Of a DNA stretch of 64,000 nucleotides, positions 1 to 10,592 are shown one piece after another. Numbering within the stretch: position 1 is the stretch's first letter; every line of letters begins with the position of its first letter. The notes under the pieces are model-generated. The model ran no database searches and was not told the DNA's origin. It saw only the letters and a program-made list of their open reading frames with translations. Made by a program: the position numbers and the translations under genes. This stretch comes from Manihot esculenta (Eukaryota; Streptophyta; Magnoliopsida; Malpighiales; Euphorbiaceae): NCBI RefSeq assembly GCF_001659605.2, contig NC_035161.2:7345290-7409289 (forward strand). The letters are read 5' to 3'.

Positions 1-3000
1 AACTTCATACATTTTTATTATGGGTCTATGTAGATCCGATTTAGGTAAAAATGTCGGGGACCGTAGATTCGTCTTTTGAAAAGTTATTGCTGAGAAAAAT
101 AGCTATGAATATCAAAAGGGTTTGTATTACATGAATGGTAAAACTCCAGTGAATGGAAAAAAAAAGTTTCAACAAAAGAGGTTCAGTGGTTGGAATTATG
201 GTGAATTTAGATGTTAGGGGAAGAATAGATGTCAAATTCCAGGAAGCTAGGTCCCATTATCTTGAAGACTGCGTGTGAATGCAAAGCCCATCCCTTCGTG
301 CTAGTCTCCCTCTGAAAACGACATTCTAATTTGTCTTTAAACGACCATCATCACAATGTCTATCCATTTAGGTAAACTGAAAACGACCCACCAAGACCCA
401 TTTTTCTTCTTTACTCAACCATTCATATCAGAATCCTCCCTAAGCCTTGAAGCTTTCGTCTCTTTCACAATAATAATTAAATAATAACATTGCCATTTAA
501 CCTTTTCTTGCATCATTGTAGGTCGTGACGTGTCCGGTTTATTTGATTTTGGTCGTTTGGATTTCAATGATCAGTTTGAGTTTTAGTTTTTCTTTAGTTG
601 TGATTGAATTATTTTGGTTACAGGTTGATTTTATTTTATTTTATTTTTTTATTACGTTACTCTGCAGAAAGATTTTTTTGGATGTAATTCAAATTAGGAT
701 TTCTTTTATTTTGCAGAATTTTTTTTTTTAAATATTTGAGCACTTAAGAAGCTAAAGAAAAAATTAATAATTTTAAGAAAAACAAGAAAATAACTTTTTA
801 GACATTGTGAATCTTATTGAAAGTATTGAACTTTTTATATCTAAATTTTATCACATCTTTTTTTTCTTCAATATTGCAAATAAATAATAAAAAGTGAGTT
901 ATTTTCATGAAAAATATTTTTTTTAATATAAAACTTATTTTCTATAAAACAAATGGACTGTGAATCACTTTAGATCAAATTGTTATTTTGAGAAAATTAT
1001 TGTTTAATCTCTCCATTTTAATGAATTAACTATTTGGTCCTTTAGTTAATTCTTATTTTCTATGCATTCAATGTCATTTAAATATCTATTAAACGGGTTA
1101 AATAATTTTTTTCTAATATTTTTTAAATTTTTTTCATTAAAATTTTTGGTTTAAACTTGAGAATGATTGCATCTGGTTGTATCAGTCAATTATAAATAAA
1201 TAAATAATAAAATAATTTAATAAATAAATAATAAAAAATTAACTAATTAGTTTTTTTTTATTTCTTTAATTTACATATTTTATTAAAAATTAGTAATTAA
1301 TATAATTAGATAAATTTGTACATATTGAAATATATTTGAGGGTACTAACAGTTTTACAATAAAAAATTTTTAAAATTATAAAAAATAAATAATATTTTTA
1401 AGAGTTTCTTATTTATTAGACGCTTTCTTAATGAGTCAATAGTTTAGTTTGGTAGTCGAGCACTTGCAAGAGAATTATTAGGTCTAAAATCCAGGTCTAA
1501 AATTCATCATAGTCTATTACGTAATTCGATCCATCAGCAAGCAATTCAGTCCATAATTAGATAGGTTGGATTGATCAGGGTTCAGATTCATCAAAGAGGA
1601 ATTCAAATTTTTTAATATGATGGGAGATTAAGGGGAGCAAGTCTAGTTATATCGCGACTCTATCAATATGAGTGCTGGAAGAAAATTAAACAGTCATTTA
1701 ATGATGAGAAGGCTGGTATGTCCGTATGTACGACTCTATACAATAACGACATAGGTAAGTATAATAGAGTGACGGTTATACATTACTAGAGTATTAAAAA
1801 ATAAATAAATAAATAAAGTGCGAACCATTCAACTAAGCTTACTTGCTTATATCAAAATTTTATCTTTTTGCGGACATCGTATTATCAAAGAATTTTATGT
1901 ATGAGGTGTATTCCATCAATAATTAATGGGATTAATTATTTATTAAGCTCTTTTTTTTCACTTGTTAAGCCTAATTGAATTTAAGAAAAAAGTGTTTATT
2001 AATAAAATATGAGAAATATAAAACGGTATAAAAGGCTTGTGTATGATTGCAAAACGACATTGGACATATGGCAGTTGGGAATGACTGTGACTAACTGTTG
2101 CAAACTCCAAACCAATTGGACTCCTTTCCTTTGGGCCTTATACATTTGGGAGTGGTCAATGTAATTAGGGATCATCAAGGGCCGGATTCAAGGTTTAGAG
2201 CTATCCCAACTATTTGATTTTTTAGGGTATATTTTTTTAAAATTGGATTTATATGAATTTATAATATGGTCCATGATAAATATTTTGCATAGTTAGGTTT
2301 TATTTAATTTTTTTTTTCCAACAAAATTCAGTTTTGATATAAAATTTTGATCTTTACTGTTTTGAAATACTGATTTGATTTCAATTTCAATTTTAATTCG
2401 AATTAACTCTTCTATAGATTTATTTAATTTCTATTAGTTTTAATTTTGAATTTATTTTGCATAAGTTCAACTTAATTCATTGAATTGTCATGTTATATGT
2501 TTGATATTTAAATATCAGAAATTTATGATTTGAAGTTTTTCAATTTCTTTTTTTTTTAAGTGTTTTTGTTTATTAGAAAAAATAAAATTTAATTTCGAAG
2601 ATATAAAACACTAAATATATTCAAATTTTTGTAATAATTACTAATACTTTTCTTTAAAAGAATCAATTAATAGCGTTTAAAATTTAATCTAAACACAAAA
2701 AACATTTAATTAAAAAGTTTTTTTTTTAATGATTATAAAGTTGTGGCTCATGAAAAATGAGATGGATGGTCTTTCAAAGATGTTTTATATTTTTTAATTT
2801 TAATTTTAATTTTCCAAAATAAATTAAAAAATCTTCATTTTTAATAAAAAAAATTAAAAATAATTTATTTTATTACTCCTAATAAATTTTGAAAAGCATA
2901 TCAATATTTTTTTAATTTTTAAAAGATGAGAAAAAATGTTTAAAATGTTTAAAATACAAGAAAATAAAAATTTCTCCCTAAATAAAATGTTTTATTCATT

Positions 3001-3115
3001 TAAATGGTAAAAAACCAATTAAAAACTTACTTTATTTAAAACATAAAATTGCCCATACCTAAAGTTTATAGAATTTTTGTACAAACTAATTATATATACG
3101 GCCCTTACATGTTAC

Positions 3116-3122
<7 letters not shown>
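1..3122. other. AT-rich intergenic DNA, no gene seen
   Basis: The stretch is very AT-rich with many A and T runs. I see no coding region with plant protein character; the short open frames (for example near 41-235 and 525-731) have low-complexity translations. No clear transposon ends were found, although the segment around 1440-1830 is more complex than its surroundings and may be an old transposon relic. Confidence 0.6.
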
Positions 3123-3158
<36 letters not shown>

Positions 3159-3245
3159 AAATAGGGGGGTTGGGGGAGTTGAACCTTAGACCTCTCAAGG
3201 CTATAAGGATGCACTTTCCACCAGACTAAGTCTCGGAGTGCGTTT
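3123..3245 (-). mobile_element. tRNA-derived SINE with poly(A) tail and TSD
   Basis: Read on the minus strand this is a short body followed by a tail of 35 A residues (poly-T at 3123-3157 on the plus strand). The body carries RNA polymerase III promoter boxes: a B box GGTTCAACTCC at 3175-3185 and an A-box-like TTAGTCTGGTGG around 3218-3229, spaced as in a tRNA gene. The insertion is flanked by a direct repeat: CTTTTTAG at 3115-3122 and CTTTTTAGTTT at 3246-3256. A body of under 100 bp, tRNA-type promoter, A tail and TSD together define a tRNA-related SINE, mobilised in trans by a LINE. It is not a functional tRNA because the acceptor and anticodon arms do not fold properly. Confidence 0.75.
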
Positions 3246-3394
3246 CTTTTTAGTTTAAATTTTACAAAATCTGATGTTAAAATCTCTACTTTTTATTTTT
3301 CAAAAAGCCCCATTAAAGTCGACTTTAAAGCTATAAAATCTCGATTTTTATCCATTATTTTTATATATAATGGTAACATATAAATCAAATATTA

Positions 3395-3845
3395 GCAATA
3401 TTCGGTTCAAATAAATAATATTAATTTAATTGAATTAATTTAAAATTTTATTTTAATTTTTTATTCATTCAGTTCGATTCGATTTTTAATTTTAAAAATT
3501 TTAATTATTTTGATTTGGTTCAGTTTCATCAGAAAAAATAAAAAAAATTAAATTGAATCAATTAATAATAATAATATATTATTTTCAATAATACTATAGA
3601 GAGATTAAATAAGTTAAAATATTTTACTTAAATTTTAAAATATTAAAAATAATGTGTAAAAAATAAAAAATTTATTAAAAATTTAAATTGATCAAATCAA
3701 ACTGAATCGAATCGAATTTGACCAGTTTAATTTAATTCAAATTTTAATCAAAATTGATTCGATTTAATTTTTATAAATACTAAAATTTTAATTTTTAATT
3801 TATTTAAATTTTGAACTCAACCGAACCGATTCTAACCCGAAGCTA
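3395..3845 (+). repeat. AT-rich fold-back repeat (MITE-like), copy A
   Basis: The left half (with TTCGGTT and CAGTTCGATTCGATTTT motifs near 3400-3530) is roughly the reverse complement of the right half (AACTGAATCGAATCGAA near 3697, ending AACCGAACCGATTC near 3820), giving a long imperfect inverted repeat around an AT-rich centre. The same element occurs in reverse orientation at 7045-7515, with the centre (about 3556-3705) matching almost base for base, so this is a dispersed family and not chance AT-richness. No transposase is encoded. The exact ends and TSD could not be fixed by eye. Confidence 0.55.
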
Positions 3846-3978
3846 CCAACTAAAGTAGAATATATGGCATCACCGTCTCACTTCCATTTTCTTCTCTGTT
3901 TTCGCTATAGCAGAAAGATGTGATCAGCCAGCCATAATTGCCAAATCTAAGGGTAGGAATTCAATGGATTATGTTCCT

Positions 3979-4004
3979 TCTCTCTCTCTCTCTATATATA
4001 TATG
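3979..4004 (+). promoter_or_regulatory. (TC)n tract and TATA-like sequence upstream of MIR166
   Basis: A (TC)7 tract (3979-3992) runs straight into an alternating TATATATATAT stretch (3993-4003), about 270 bp upstream of the miR166 foldback. Pyrimidine tracts next to TATA boxes are common in plant core promoters, so this is a plausible start region for the primary microRNA transcript. Position is the only support; no start site can be read from sequence. Confidence 0.35.
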
Positions 4005-4274
4005 TCTTGATTAGTGTGTTTATTATTTTAAGTGAGAGACAGACAAAAGAGAAGACACATAAGCTAGCTTGAAGAAATGACCACGACCCCTGGACCCAAT
4101 TCTCTCTCTTTCTTCCTCCCTGAACAACTTTTCCTTTCTTTCTGGTAAACCAAATGATTATCTTCATCATCATGTTCATTGTCCATGATTTTTAGCACAA
4201 ACCCACAAATTTTTTTTCTACTTCTCTTGATTCCCACAACAATAGAAGATGAAGGAGACAGCTATTGCTTGCTA

Positions 4275-4376
4275 GGAAGCTTGTCTTTTTGAGGGGAATG
4301 TTGTCTGGTTCAAGGTCATATGATGCTTTATAGTTTCTCCTCGGACCAGGCTTCATTCCCCTCAATTACAGCTTCC
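4275..4376 (+). ncRNA. MIR166: miR166 precursor hairpin
   Basis: The 21-nt segment 4341-4361 (begins TCGGACCAGG, ends TTCCCC) equals the mature miR166 sequence conserved across land plants. The other arm, 4295-4315 (begins GGAATGTTGT, ends TCAAGG), is the expected miR166* and pairs with it leaving 2-nt 3' overhangs. The stem continues below the duplex: GGAAGC at 4275-4280 pairs with GCTTCC at 4371-4376 and GAGGGG pairs with CCCCTC. The loop is about 25 nt, so this is a classical DCL1-type precursor with the mature strand on the 3' arm. miR166 guides AGO1/AGO10-linked control of class III HD-ZIP transcripts (PHB, PHV, REV, ATHB8 and ATHB15 types) and so acts in leaf polarity, meristem and vascular patterning. 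The locus lies in single-copy-looking DNA with no coding gene next to it. Which family member (MIR166a, b and so on) it is cannot be told from this window. Confidence 0.97.
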
Positions 4377-4377
4377 A

Positions 4378-4393
4378 TACACATGCATGTGTA
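4378..4393. other. 16-bp perfect palindrome just after the miR166 stem
   Basis: TACACATGCATGTGTA is a perfect inverted repeat directly after the foldback. Its centre CATGCATG is an RY-type element (a site for B3-domain factors). Being only 1 bp past the stem, it may equally be a small extra hairpin in the primary transcript. Function unknown. Confidence 0.5.
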
Positions 4394-5454
4394 GTAAGAA
4401 CATTATACAGTTCTTCAGCTGTTTATCGATCTGATCATTTCAAGATTTGGAGGTGGGTTTATTGATTTTACGCTTTTTTTTTTTGTTTGTTTAATTTGAG
4501 TTTTCTTGTTCATGGGGTTTCTGCTTTCGCAGATTTTTATTTTTCTTTTTCACAGAAATTAAGGTTGCAATTACTTAGCAGATTGGCGTAATGATGAAAC
4601 ATTTTGACTGCTTATGTCTTTGCTCTGATGGGTATATAGGCTAAAATTTCCATCATTTGCTATAGTATTTAAAGCAAATTATTTTAATTTTTATATGTTT
4701 TTCGACTTAGTTATCATCATACCTAAGCTTTGAGATTTTGTCAGTTTCTTACCAACCCTTTTGTGTTCCATCATTGGAGAGATTATTGAAGGAATTGAGA
4801 TTTTAGGGTTGAAAAATTGGATTTGTAGGGATTATAATCCTTTTCATGCCATCTTTTCTCTGTATAGGGTTTATGTTTAACAGTAGGCATATGAATTTTC
4901 ATACATGTCTCTGAAAATCCAAGAAAAAGAAAATTGTGCTGAATTATTAGATGAAAAAACCCATTTTTAGACCATAACTTCATCTTTTTTTTAGAAGAAA
5001 CTTTTCTTTTGATTTGTAGCCTCTTACCTCCTTTACCAATATTTCCAAAAATATAATAAGCTGATGGAGTCCATTGATGACTTTTATCAGTGGAAGACAA
5101 ACAGCTGCACTAAAGATTTTGCAGCAGGTAGCAGTGGCTGCTATTATATTCTGCAGTATTCTATTCTATTACAGTCAGTCTCTTTTTAATCCTACACTTG
5201 TCTTTTAGAAATCTTTTTTCTCATCCTTTTGTATAGTTAATGTATTCTGTTCTATACATCCACTAATTTAGAATTTTATAATGTTTAATTAATTAATGTA
5301 TTTACTAAAAAAATAATATTTTATTTATAAAAAATTAACTATTTAATCTCTATAATAAAACTCATTAGTTAATTCCTCTATTTTGAAAAGCGCATTAAAA
5401 TGTTCTCGATAACTAATCAATTTCTTCATTAATTTAACCATTAAATATAGTTAA
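4394..5454. other. Non-coding spacer downstream of MIR166
   Basis: No protein-coding gene is apparent. The first few hundred bases presumably belong to the 3' part of the primary miR166 transcript. From about 5287 the sequence becomes AT-rich and resembles, in inverted orientation, the stretch 6001-6130; a shorter direct copy of 5287-5350 lies at 6188-6250. This suggests an old fold-back element around the TRIM-like insertion. Confidence 0.4.
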
Positions 5455-6000
5455 TAACACAGTCGGAACCGAACTGATTCAAATAGTTTTGGACCCACTT
5501 TTTACTTGACTCAAAATGATTAATTTAAGTAATTTAGTAGTTTCATACTAGTTATTATATACAATTCGAAATTCCCGTAATCCGCCGATATGAGACGCTG
5601 TACAAGCAGGCAGCTGATCGTTATACTCGGTTCTGCTAAATTTACGACGTCCTCATCGCAATTGAATACAATTGCTAATCAGGACCGGACCCTTGGTTAT
5701 TGTGGTTCGTTAGTATCTCGGATGGTTTCACCTCGTTTCTCATGGGTAGCCCTTTTCTCGCAGGTCCACTAGTTCTGCATAATTTGTCTAATCCAAGGTG
5801 GCTCTGATACCAATTAAAACAGTCGGGTCTGAATTGATCTAAATAACTTTTGAATTCACTCTACACTTGTCTCAAAATGGTTAATTCAAGTAATTTAGTA
5901 GTTTCGTTCTAACTATTATATACAATTTGAAATCGTCATAATTCATCGACGTAGGACGCTGAACAAGCAGACAGATCAATCAGACAACCGACCGTTACGG
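5455..6000 (-). mobile_element. TRIM-like miniature LTR element
   Basis: Two diverged direct repeats of about 150-180 bp (about 5460-5630 and about 5820-6000) share the order CAGTCGG, ACTTGnCTCAAAATG, TAATTTAGTAGTTTC, TATATACAATT and ACGCTG-ACAAGCAG. Between them, next to the right repeat, the minus strand reads TGGTATCAGAGCCACC (5797-5812), the standard primer-binding site for initiator methionine tRNA. A 5' LTR, primer site, tiny internal region (about 170 bp) and 3' LTR with no coding capacity is the structure of a TRIM (terminal-repeat retrotransposon in miniature) on the minus strand. The repeats are well diverged, so the insertion is old. LTR ends and TSD could not be fixed exactly. Confidence 0.55.
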
Positions 6001-6136
6001 TTAAAAAGTTTAAAACACTCTTTAGAAGGACTAATTAATAGATTTTTAAAAAAGTTGAGAGATTAAATAATAAATTTTTTAGAATTATAAAAATTAAACA
6101 GTAAAATATTTAACCATTAAAATTAATATATGCATA

Positions 6137-6138
<2 letters not shown>

Positions 6139-6189
<51 letters not shown>
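6139..6189. repeat. (AT)n microsatellite
   Basis: About 25 uninterrupted AT units. A likely length-polymorphic marker site; no function inferred. Confidence 0.9.
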
Positions 6190-6194
<5 letters not shown>

Positions 6195-7044
6195 TATACT
6201 TACTCGAAAAATCAGTATTATATCTATAAAAAATTAATTATTTAGTTTAAGTCTTCCGTTGTGTTTCTCTCATTCATTCTCTTTCGTGGGAAACTTTTTA
6301 AATGCAATATGAAAGTTAAAGGAAGGATATAACCGAGATAGATCTCATGACTTTAAACTTGCATGGCGAAGGAAAGTTGCTTTCAATAAAACTCATGCCA
6401 TGCAAAAAACCCTTCCAGTGTTCTTCCTTCGTCTACTGCAATTTATATTAATTTGCATGATTTTACTACAAGGTTGATGACGATGATGGTGATATATATT
6501 AGAGAGAGAGTGTGTGATATGAAATCTTTTTTCACTGTGTCTCTGTGTGCTTTCACAGAGAACGTCAGCATGCAGATGCAGTAGGTAATCCAGAGAATCT
6601 CATTGATCATTTTCCTGTAACTGGAAACCCTATTTAATCAAAAACCTCATTGGCAAACTTCAGTTCCCATCTTTTATCTGCTAAAAATAATTTCCTAAAC
6701 AGTCAACTGATCATCTCCAAAGCTGATTTTCTCTGCACATACCCTGAGGGAATCATTTACTTTCCTGGGGTCTGATGTTTCTGTTTCCTTTTGCAATTTC
6801 TGTGCAAGTTTTCATCATCTCTATACTTCTATTTTCTCTTTCTGTGGTCTTTTTTTTTGTTTTGTTTTTCTTTGAAGGTGAAAGATAATATTGCATTGAA
6901 ATCAAAAGATGCCAGACCCAAAAAAGCCCAGCAAGCTAAAGTCTAAATCTAGGCTCAAGATCTAACCCAAACAGAAAGCCCAAGGCCTAGAAAGCTGAAT
7001 TTTAGGTAATCGGTAAACTGTTATTAGTTTAATTTATCGATAGG
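6190..7044. other. Intergenic spacer, no gene seen
   Basis: Mixed AT-rich sequence without a plausible coding region or RNA gene. A short perfect hairpin (TCTCTGTG/CACAGAGA around 6539-6560) was noted but matches no microRNA known to me. Confidence 0.5.
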
Positions 7045-7515
7045 GATGACCATCCAGCCATTTGTCTTTTAAAATCGAATCGAAATAAATAAATTAAAAA
7101 TTAAAATTTTAATATTTTGAAAATCAAATCAAACTGATTTTAATCAAAATTTAAATTAAATTAAATTACTCTGATTCAGTTTGATTTAATCGATTTAAAT
7201 TTTTAATAAATTTTTTATTTTTTACACTTTATTTTTAATATTTTAAAATTTAATTAGAATATTTTATCTTAATATAATCTAATCTCTTTGTATTATTGAA
7301 AATAATATATTATTATCATTAATCAGTTTAATTTGGTTTTTTTTATTTTTTTTCTAACTAAAATCGAATTGAATCGAAATAATTAAAATTTAATTTTTTT
7401 TCGATTAAAATCGAATCGAACCAAAATAATTAAAATTAAAAATTAAACTGAACCGAAATAAATCAAAAATCAAATTGAATTTTCTGTTCGATCCATTTTA
7501 TCTATTTTAACCGAA
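7045..7515 (-). repeat. AT-rich fold-back repeat (MITE-like), copy B
   Basis: This is the reverse-complement relative of the repeat at 3395-3845. Its stretch 7180-7320 read on the minus strand matches 3556-3705 closely, and the outer arms carry the same AATCGAATCGAA and GATTCAGTTTGATTT motifs. It ends about 380 bp upstream of the membrane protein gene's first ATG. Non-coding; such elements often sit near plant promoters. Confidence 0.5.
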
Positions 7516-7897
7516 TACTACCAAAATACTTTTTTCCTTTTTTCCATAATTTATAAAACCTCTTTTCACATCATCTAATTTGATGAGATATTACTCTAAA
7601 AGCATGTAATAAGTTGCCCAAATTAAAATATTTACAGTGTATTACTATTTTTAAGTTGAAAATAAATATAAAGATAGATAACAACTAAAAACAATATGAT
7701 GAATTTTCTGATTTAATTAGCAATTATTTGTTGATTATCTAATGAAGTTAGTTTAATTAGTTAATATAAGGAAATATTGCAGGTATTAATAATTAATTGG
7801 TTTTCACAATAATCCACAATTAAATTATATTCTATTCATAGGAATTTCCAAAAGCCATTTACCTCCTGAAACTCTACCAACTCTGGTTTTGGCTGCC

Positions 7898-8071
7898 ATG
7901 AAACCACCTTACCTTAACCTTCAAATCCCGAAAACAAAGCACCCATTTCATCAACAACACCACAATCCCCTTCTGCCTCTCACGGTTTCTCTCTCCAAAA
8001 ACCTCTTCTATCTATGCACCACCCTGAATGTCCCCGCCGGTAGGGAATTGGGGAGAGAAACTTACCTATGA
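7898..8071 (+). CDS. Possible upstream open reading frame
   Basis: An ATG at 7898 opens a 57-codon frame ending at the TGA at 8069-8071, 33 nt before the ATG of the seven-helix gene. The peptide (MKPPYLNLQIPKTK...) resembles no family I know. If transcription starts upstream of 7898 this would be a uORF lowering translation of the main frame; if it starts later the frame is irrelevant. Nothing else supports translation. Confidence 0.2.
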   Translation: MKPPYLNLQIPKTKHPFHQQHHNPLLPLTVSLSKNLFYLCTTLNVPAGRELGRETYL

Positions 8072-8104
8072 TCTCTTCTCTCCCCCATCCCCTTCCGACC
8101 ACCC

Positions 8105-9094
8105 ATGTCATTTCATGCAGTTTCAACTTCTTCTGCTCCGGCCACTACCCTTTCAGGTGATCTTTTCAATTCCCTTTTAGACTCATCCACTCTCTGTTGC
8201 ATAACCGGTCTCCTTCTCCTCTCCCTCATTTCTCTTGCATTCGTCTTTAATCTCCGTTTCAAATCACGAAATTCACATCATTTGCAGAGGTTCAATTCCC
8301 TCTGGACAGTTCGTTTCCTTCTTGTCTCCTTTATTTCCCTCTGGGCCTTCAACGAACTCCTCCGTTTGTCCTTCTTCCGTCGAAAATATCTCTTCCCTTT
8401 CATTTCTTCCCTCACCCTAGAGCAGCAAGCCAGCTTTTGCAAAATCCATATTGTATTCTCGTTAGGGTTCTTTGAGCCTGGTTTTCTCGTAACCCAACTT
8501 TTTCTCGTTAACGTATCAGTCCAGAAAAAAACACCACGAGGCTCTTGGGCTTTTGTCTTTGTCTTCGCTAACTGTTTTCCTGTTCTTTTTCTGCAAGTTT
8601 TGTTCGTTTTTTTCTCTGGAATACAGCTTCCATTGCCGGAGGTCTTTCTCAGAAGTTCAGTGGTTTCAAAATCTGATCAAGTTCTATTATGTGAATACCC
8701 ATTAATGAGTTCCATCATATTTGGAGCTTTCGGGATCTGGTATTTGCTAGGCTTCTCAGTCTCATGCTTCAAGGTGCTAAACCTCGTCATTAACAAAGGG
8801 CTTAGGCTTCGAATGTATGCTTTAGCTTTCGTTGTTCTGTTAATGTTACCGACGCAAATTCTCTTTATGGGCTTATCAGTCTTGTGGGGGCCGGAGGAAT
8901 TTCTGTATGCTTCAATTGCTTTTCTTGTGTTTGGAACCACATTAGTAATTGCAGCCGTAGGGGAGGGCATTTTGGTAATTAAACCCATCGTCGATTCTTT
9001 GGCTGTGGGAGAAGACGCCCTTCCGGCGTCTGTAATTCCTTGTGAGCAAACGGCGTCGAAGGAGAAGGAGCAGCAGCAAAGACCAAACATGTGA
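8105..9094 (+). CDS. Plant seven-helix membrane protein of unknown function
   Basis: The product is an intronless 329-residue polytopic membrane protein. Seven hydrophobic segments are visible at about residues 31-50, 68-88, 112-137, 147-172, 201-226, 237-260 and 265-293, followed by a polar tail ending KEKEQQQRPNM. The pattern W-x2-R-F then NELLRLSFFRR after helix 2, and LTLEQQASFCK running into a helix with GFFEPGFL, resembles the plant-specific family typified by Arabidopsis At1g10660 and At5g62960, listed among candidate 7TM proteins of unknown function; this match is from memory. No catalytic motif is visible, so no activity is proposed. The ATG at 8105 is the first in frame and is preceded by a pyrimidine-rich leader. 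There is no cleavable signal peptide; residues 1-30 are Ser/Thr-rich. The gene is the last host gene before the retrotransposon block and shows no break. Confidence 0.85.
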   Translation: MSFHAVSTSSAPATTLSGDLFNSLLDSSTLCCITGLLLLSLISLAFVFNLRFKSRNSHHLQRFNSLWTVRFLLVSFISLWAFNELLRLSFFRRKYLFPFISSLTLEQQASFCKIHIVFSLGFFEPGFLVTQLFLVNVSVQKKTPRGSWAFVFVFANCFPVLFLQVLFVFFSGIQLPLPEVFLRSSVVSKSDQVLLCEYPLMSSIIFGAFGIWYLLGFSVSCFKVLNLVINKGLRLRMYALAFVVLLMLPTQILFMGLSVLWGPEEFLYASIAFLVFGTTLVIAAVGEGILVIKPIVDSLAVGEDALPASVIPCEQTASKEKEQQQRPNM

Positions 9095-9848
9095 AGAAAT
9101 ATAAGATGACATTGGTTGACAGAGGGATTTAATTTCCAGCCAATTGATCATTGTCATGCTGGATCACGTGCGTGGCACGAGGCTGGAAAATTCAGAGAGA
9201 AAAAAAAAGAAATTGCAAAAAATGCTAAAACTGGGTTTGGTTGTTAGAAATTATTAGATATATAAAAATTGGCAATTTTTATACTAAAATGACTTTTTTT
9301 TTGTAAAAAAATAAAAAAATTATGAGAGGGTGAATGAGTGAAAGAGCATTTTTCTATATATATGTATTTAATAATTCCTATATTAATACATATATTATTT
9401 TTGCTCTCTCACTTGGAGTTGTATACTATACACCATTTTGTGTTTTAGGATATTTTTTTCTATTATTTTGAATAGTTCAAATTTTTAATTACACAAGTAT
9501 TTGGTTTGATTAATTTTCACAGAATAAATTAAAATTTTAATTAGTCAATTTTTTAAATTTGATTTGATTAATCAAACCCACATCCAAAAATACTTTTCTC
9601 AAAATTGTATAGCTGTATACTATTATATAATAACTTAATTTAAATACAAATACATAAAAAAATTATATATAAATTTTATTTGAGATAATATATATTTATT
9701 TATTTATTGTATGATAATTACGTTTTTTAATGAACAATCTTTGCTGGAGTACCTCGCTTTTTTTTATTTTACTAATTTTGTTAATATTATTAATACCGTG
9801 TGGTGTTCTGAAATCTAAAAAATAGAGTTTACAGGCATGAGTGTAAAA
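9095..9848. other. 3' flank of the membrane protein gene, AT-rich
   Basis: It contains the presumed 3' untranslated region and terminator of the upstream gene (an AATAAA lies near 9523 and other A-rich signals occur earlier) and then AT-rich DNA. No gene is visible. Confidence 0.5.
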
Positions 9849-9850
9849 TT

Positions 9851-9975
9851 AGTCTGAGAAGATCACGTCTCTCCCTTTATCCTTTTCTTAACTTAGTCTG
9901 AAAAGATTACTGTCTCCCTTTTTTATCCTTTTTTTCCTTAGCTTAGTTTGAGAAGATCATGCCTCCCCTTTTATT
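9851..9975 (+). repeat. Three imperfect tandem copies of a roughly 50-bp unit
   Basis: The unit TTAGTCTGAGAAGATCACG followed by a pyrimidine run (CTCTCCCTTTATCC...) occurs three times, starting near 9855, 9894 and 9943, with small indels. It lies at the left edge of the GC-richer element and is probably part of its LTR or leader. Confidence 0.65.
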
Positions 9976-10592
9976 CCTTTATTCCTTTTTTCTTATTTTC
10001 TAGTGACGTATAACTGCCACCATACTACAGTGTCATCTGTTCCTGTCACTCAGGTCCATACGTACGGACATACTAACGTACCCATCTTTGTCAGGCAGCC
10101 ATTTAATTTTTCTCTAGCGCGCATGCTGATAGGGCTGCGACGTAGCTGGGCCTGCTCTCTTACCTCCCATCACGTCACCGAGCTAGGCTCTTTCTTTGAT
10201 GGATCCAAGCCTAGGGTCAACCCTGCCTGCTTTAGTCACGGGCTGATTGGTGCGATGATGGGTGGCCTACTCAGCGGGGTCCACTAGGCTTTGGGCCTGT
10301 TTCCTTCTCCAGGTCCAGTCTCAGTCCGGGTGCTAGAAGTCTGGCAGTCATCAAGTGCCCCTTTACCTCCTTAGTAATTATTCCATGGTTAATGAGGGGG
10401 TAAATCCCTAGGTCCTCATTATGATCGTGCGGCCCTAGGGAGGCTTCTGTAAAAAATGTCCCTACTTTACCTTTACTCTTTTCAAATTCAAATATTCCAT
10501 TTCTCTCCAGACTCTTCTTCTTGCTCTGTTCCCTGTACTCTGTCTTTCTCACTTTCTGCAAAATCTTTTTGAGGTATGTCTTTTGCTCTCTA

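Noticed and set aside
3123..3245. Possible tRNA gene
   Set aside because: Only A and B boxes are tRNA-like. There is no foldable acceptor stem, and the A tail and TSD identify a SINE.
4783..5100. 105-codon frame on the minus strand downstream of MIR166
   Set aside because: Low-complexity Lys-rich start, no recognisable domain, lies in AT-rich DNA. Treated as chance.
6539..6560. Short perfect hairpin as a possible second microRNA
   Set aside because: The stem is only 8 bp with a 6-nt loop and no arm resembles a known plant microRNA; too short for a plant precursor.
8677..9090. 137-codon frame on the minus strand
   Set aside because: It is antisense to the seven-helix gene, whose translation has clear membrane segments and family resemblance; the minus frame has none.
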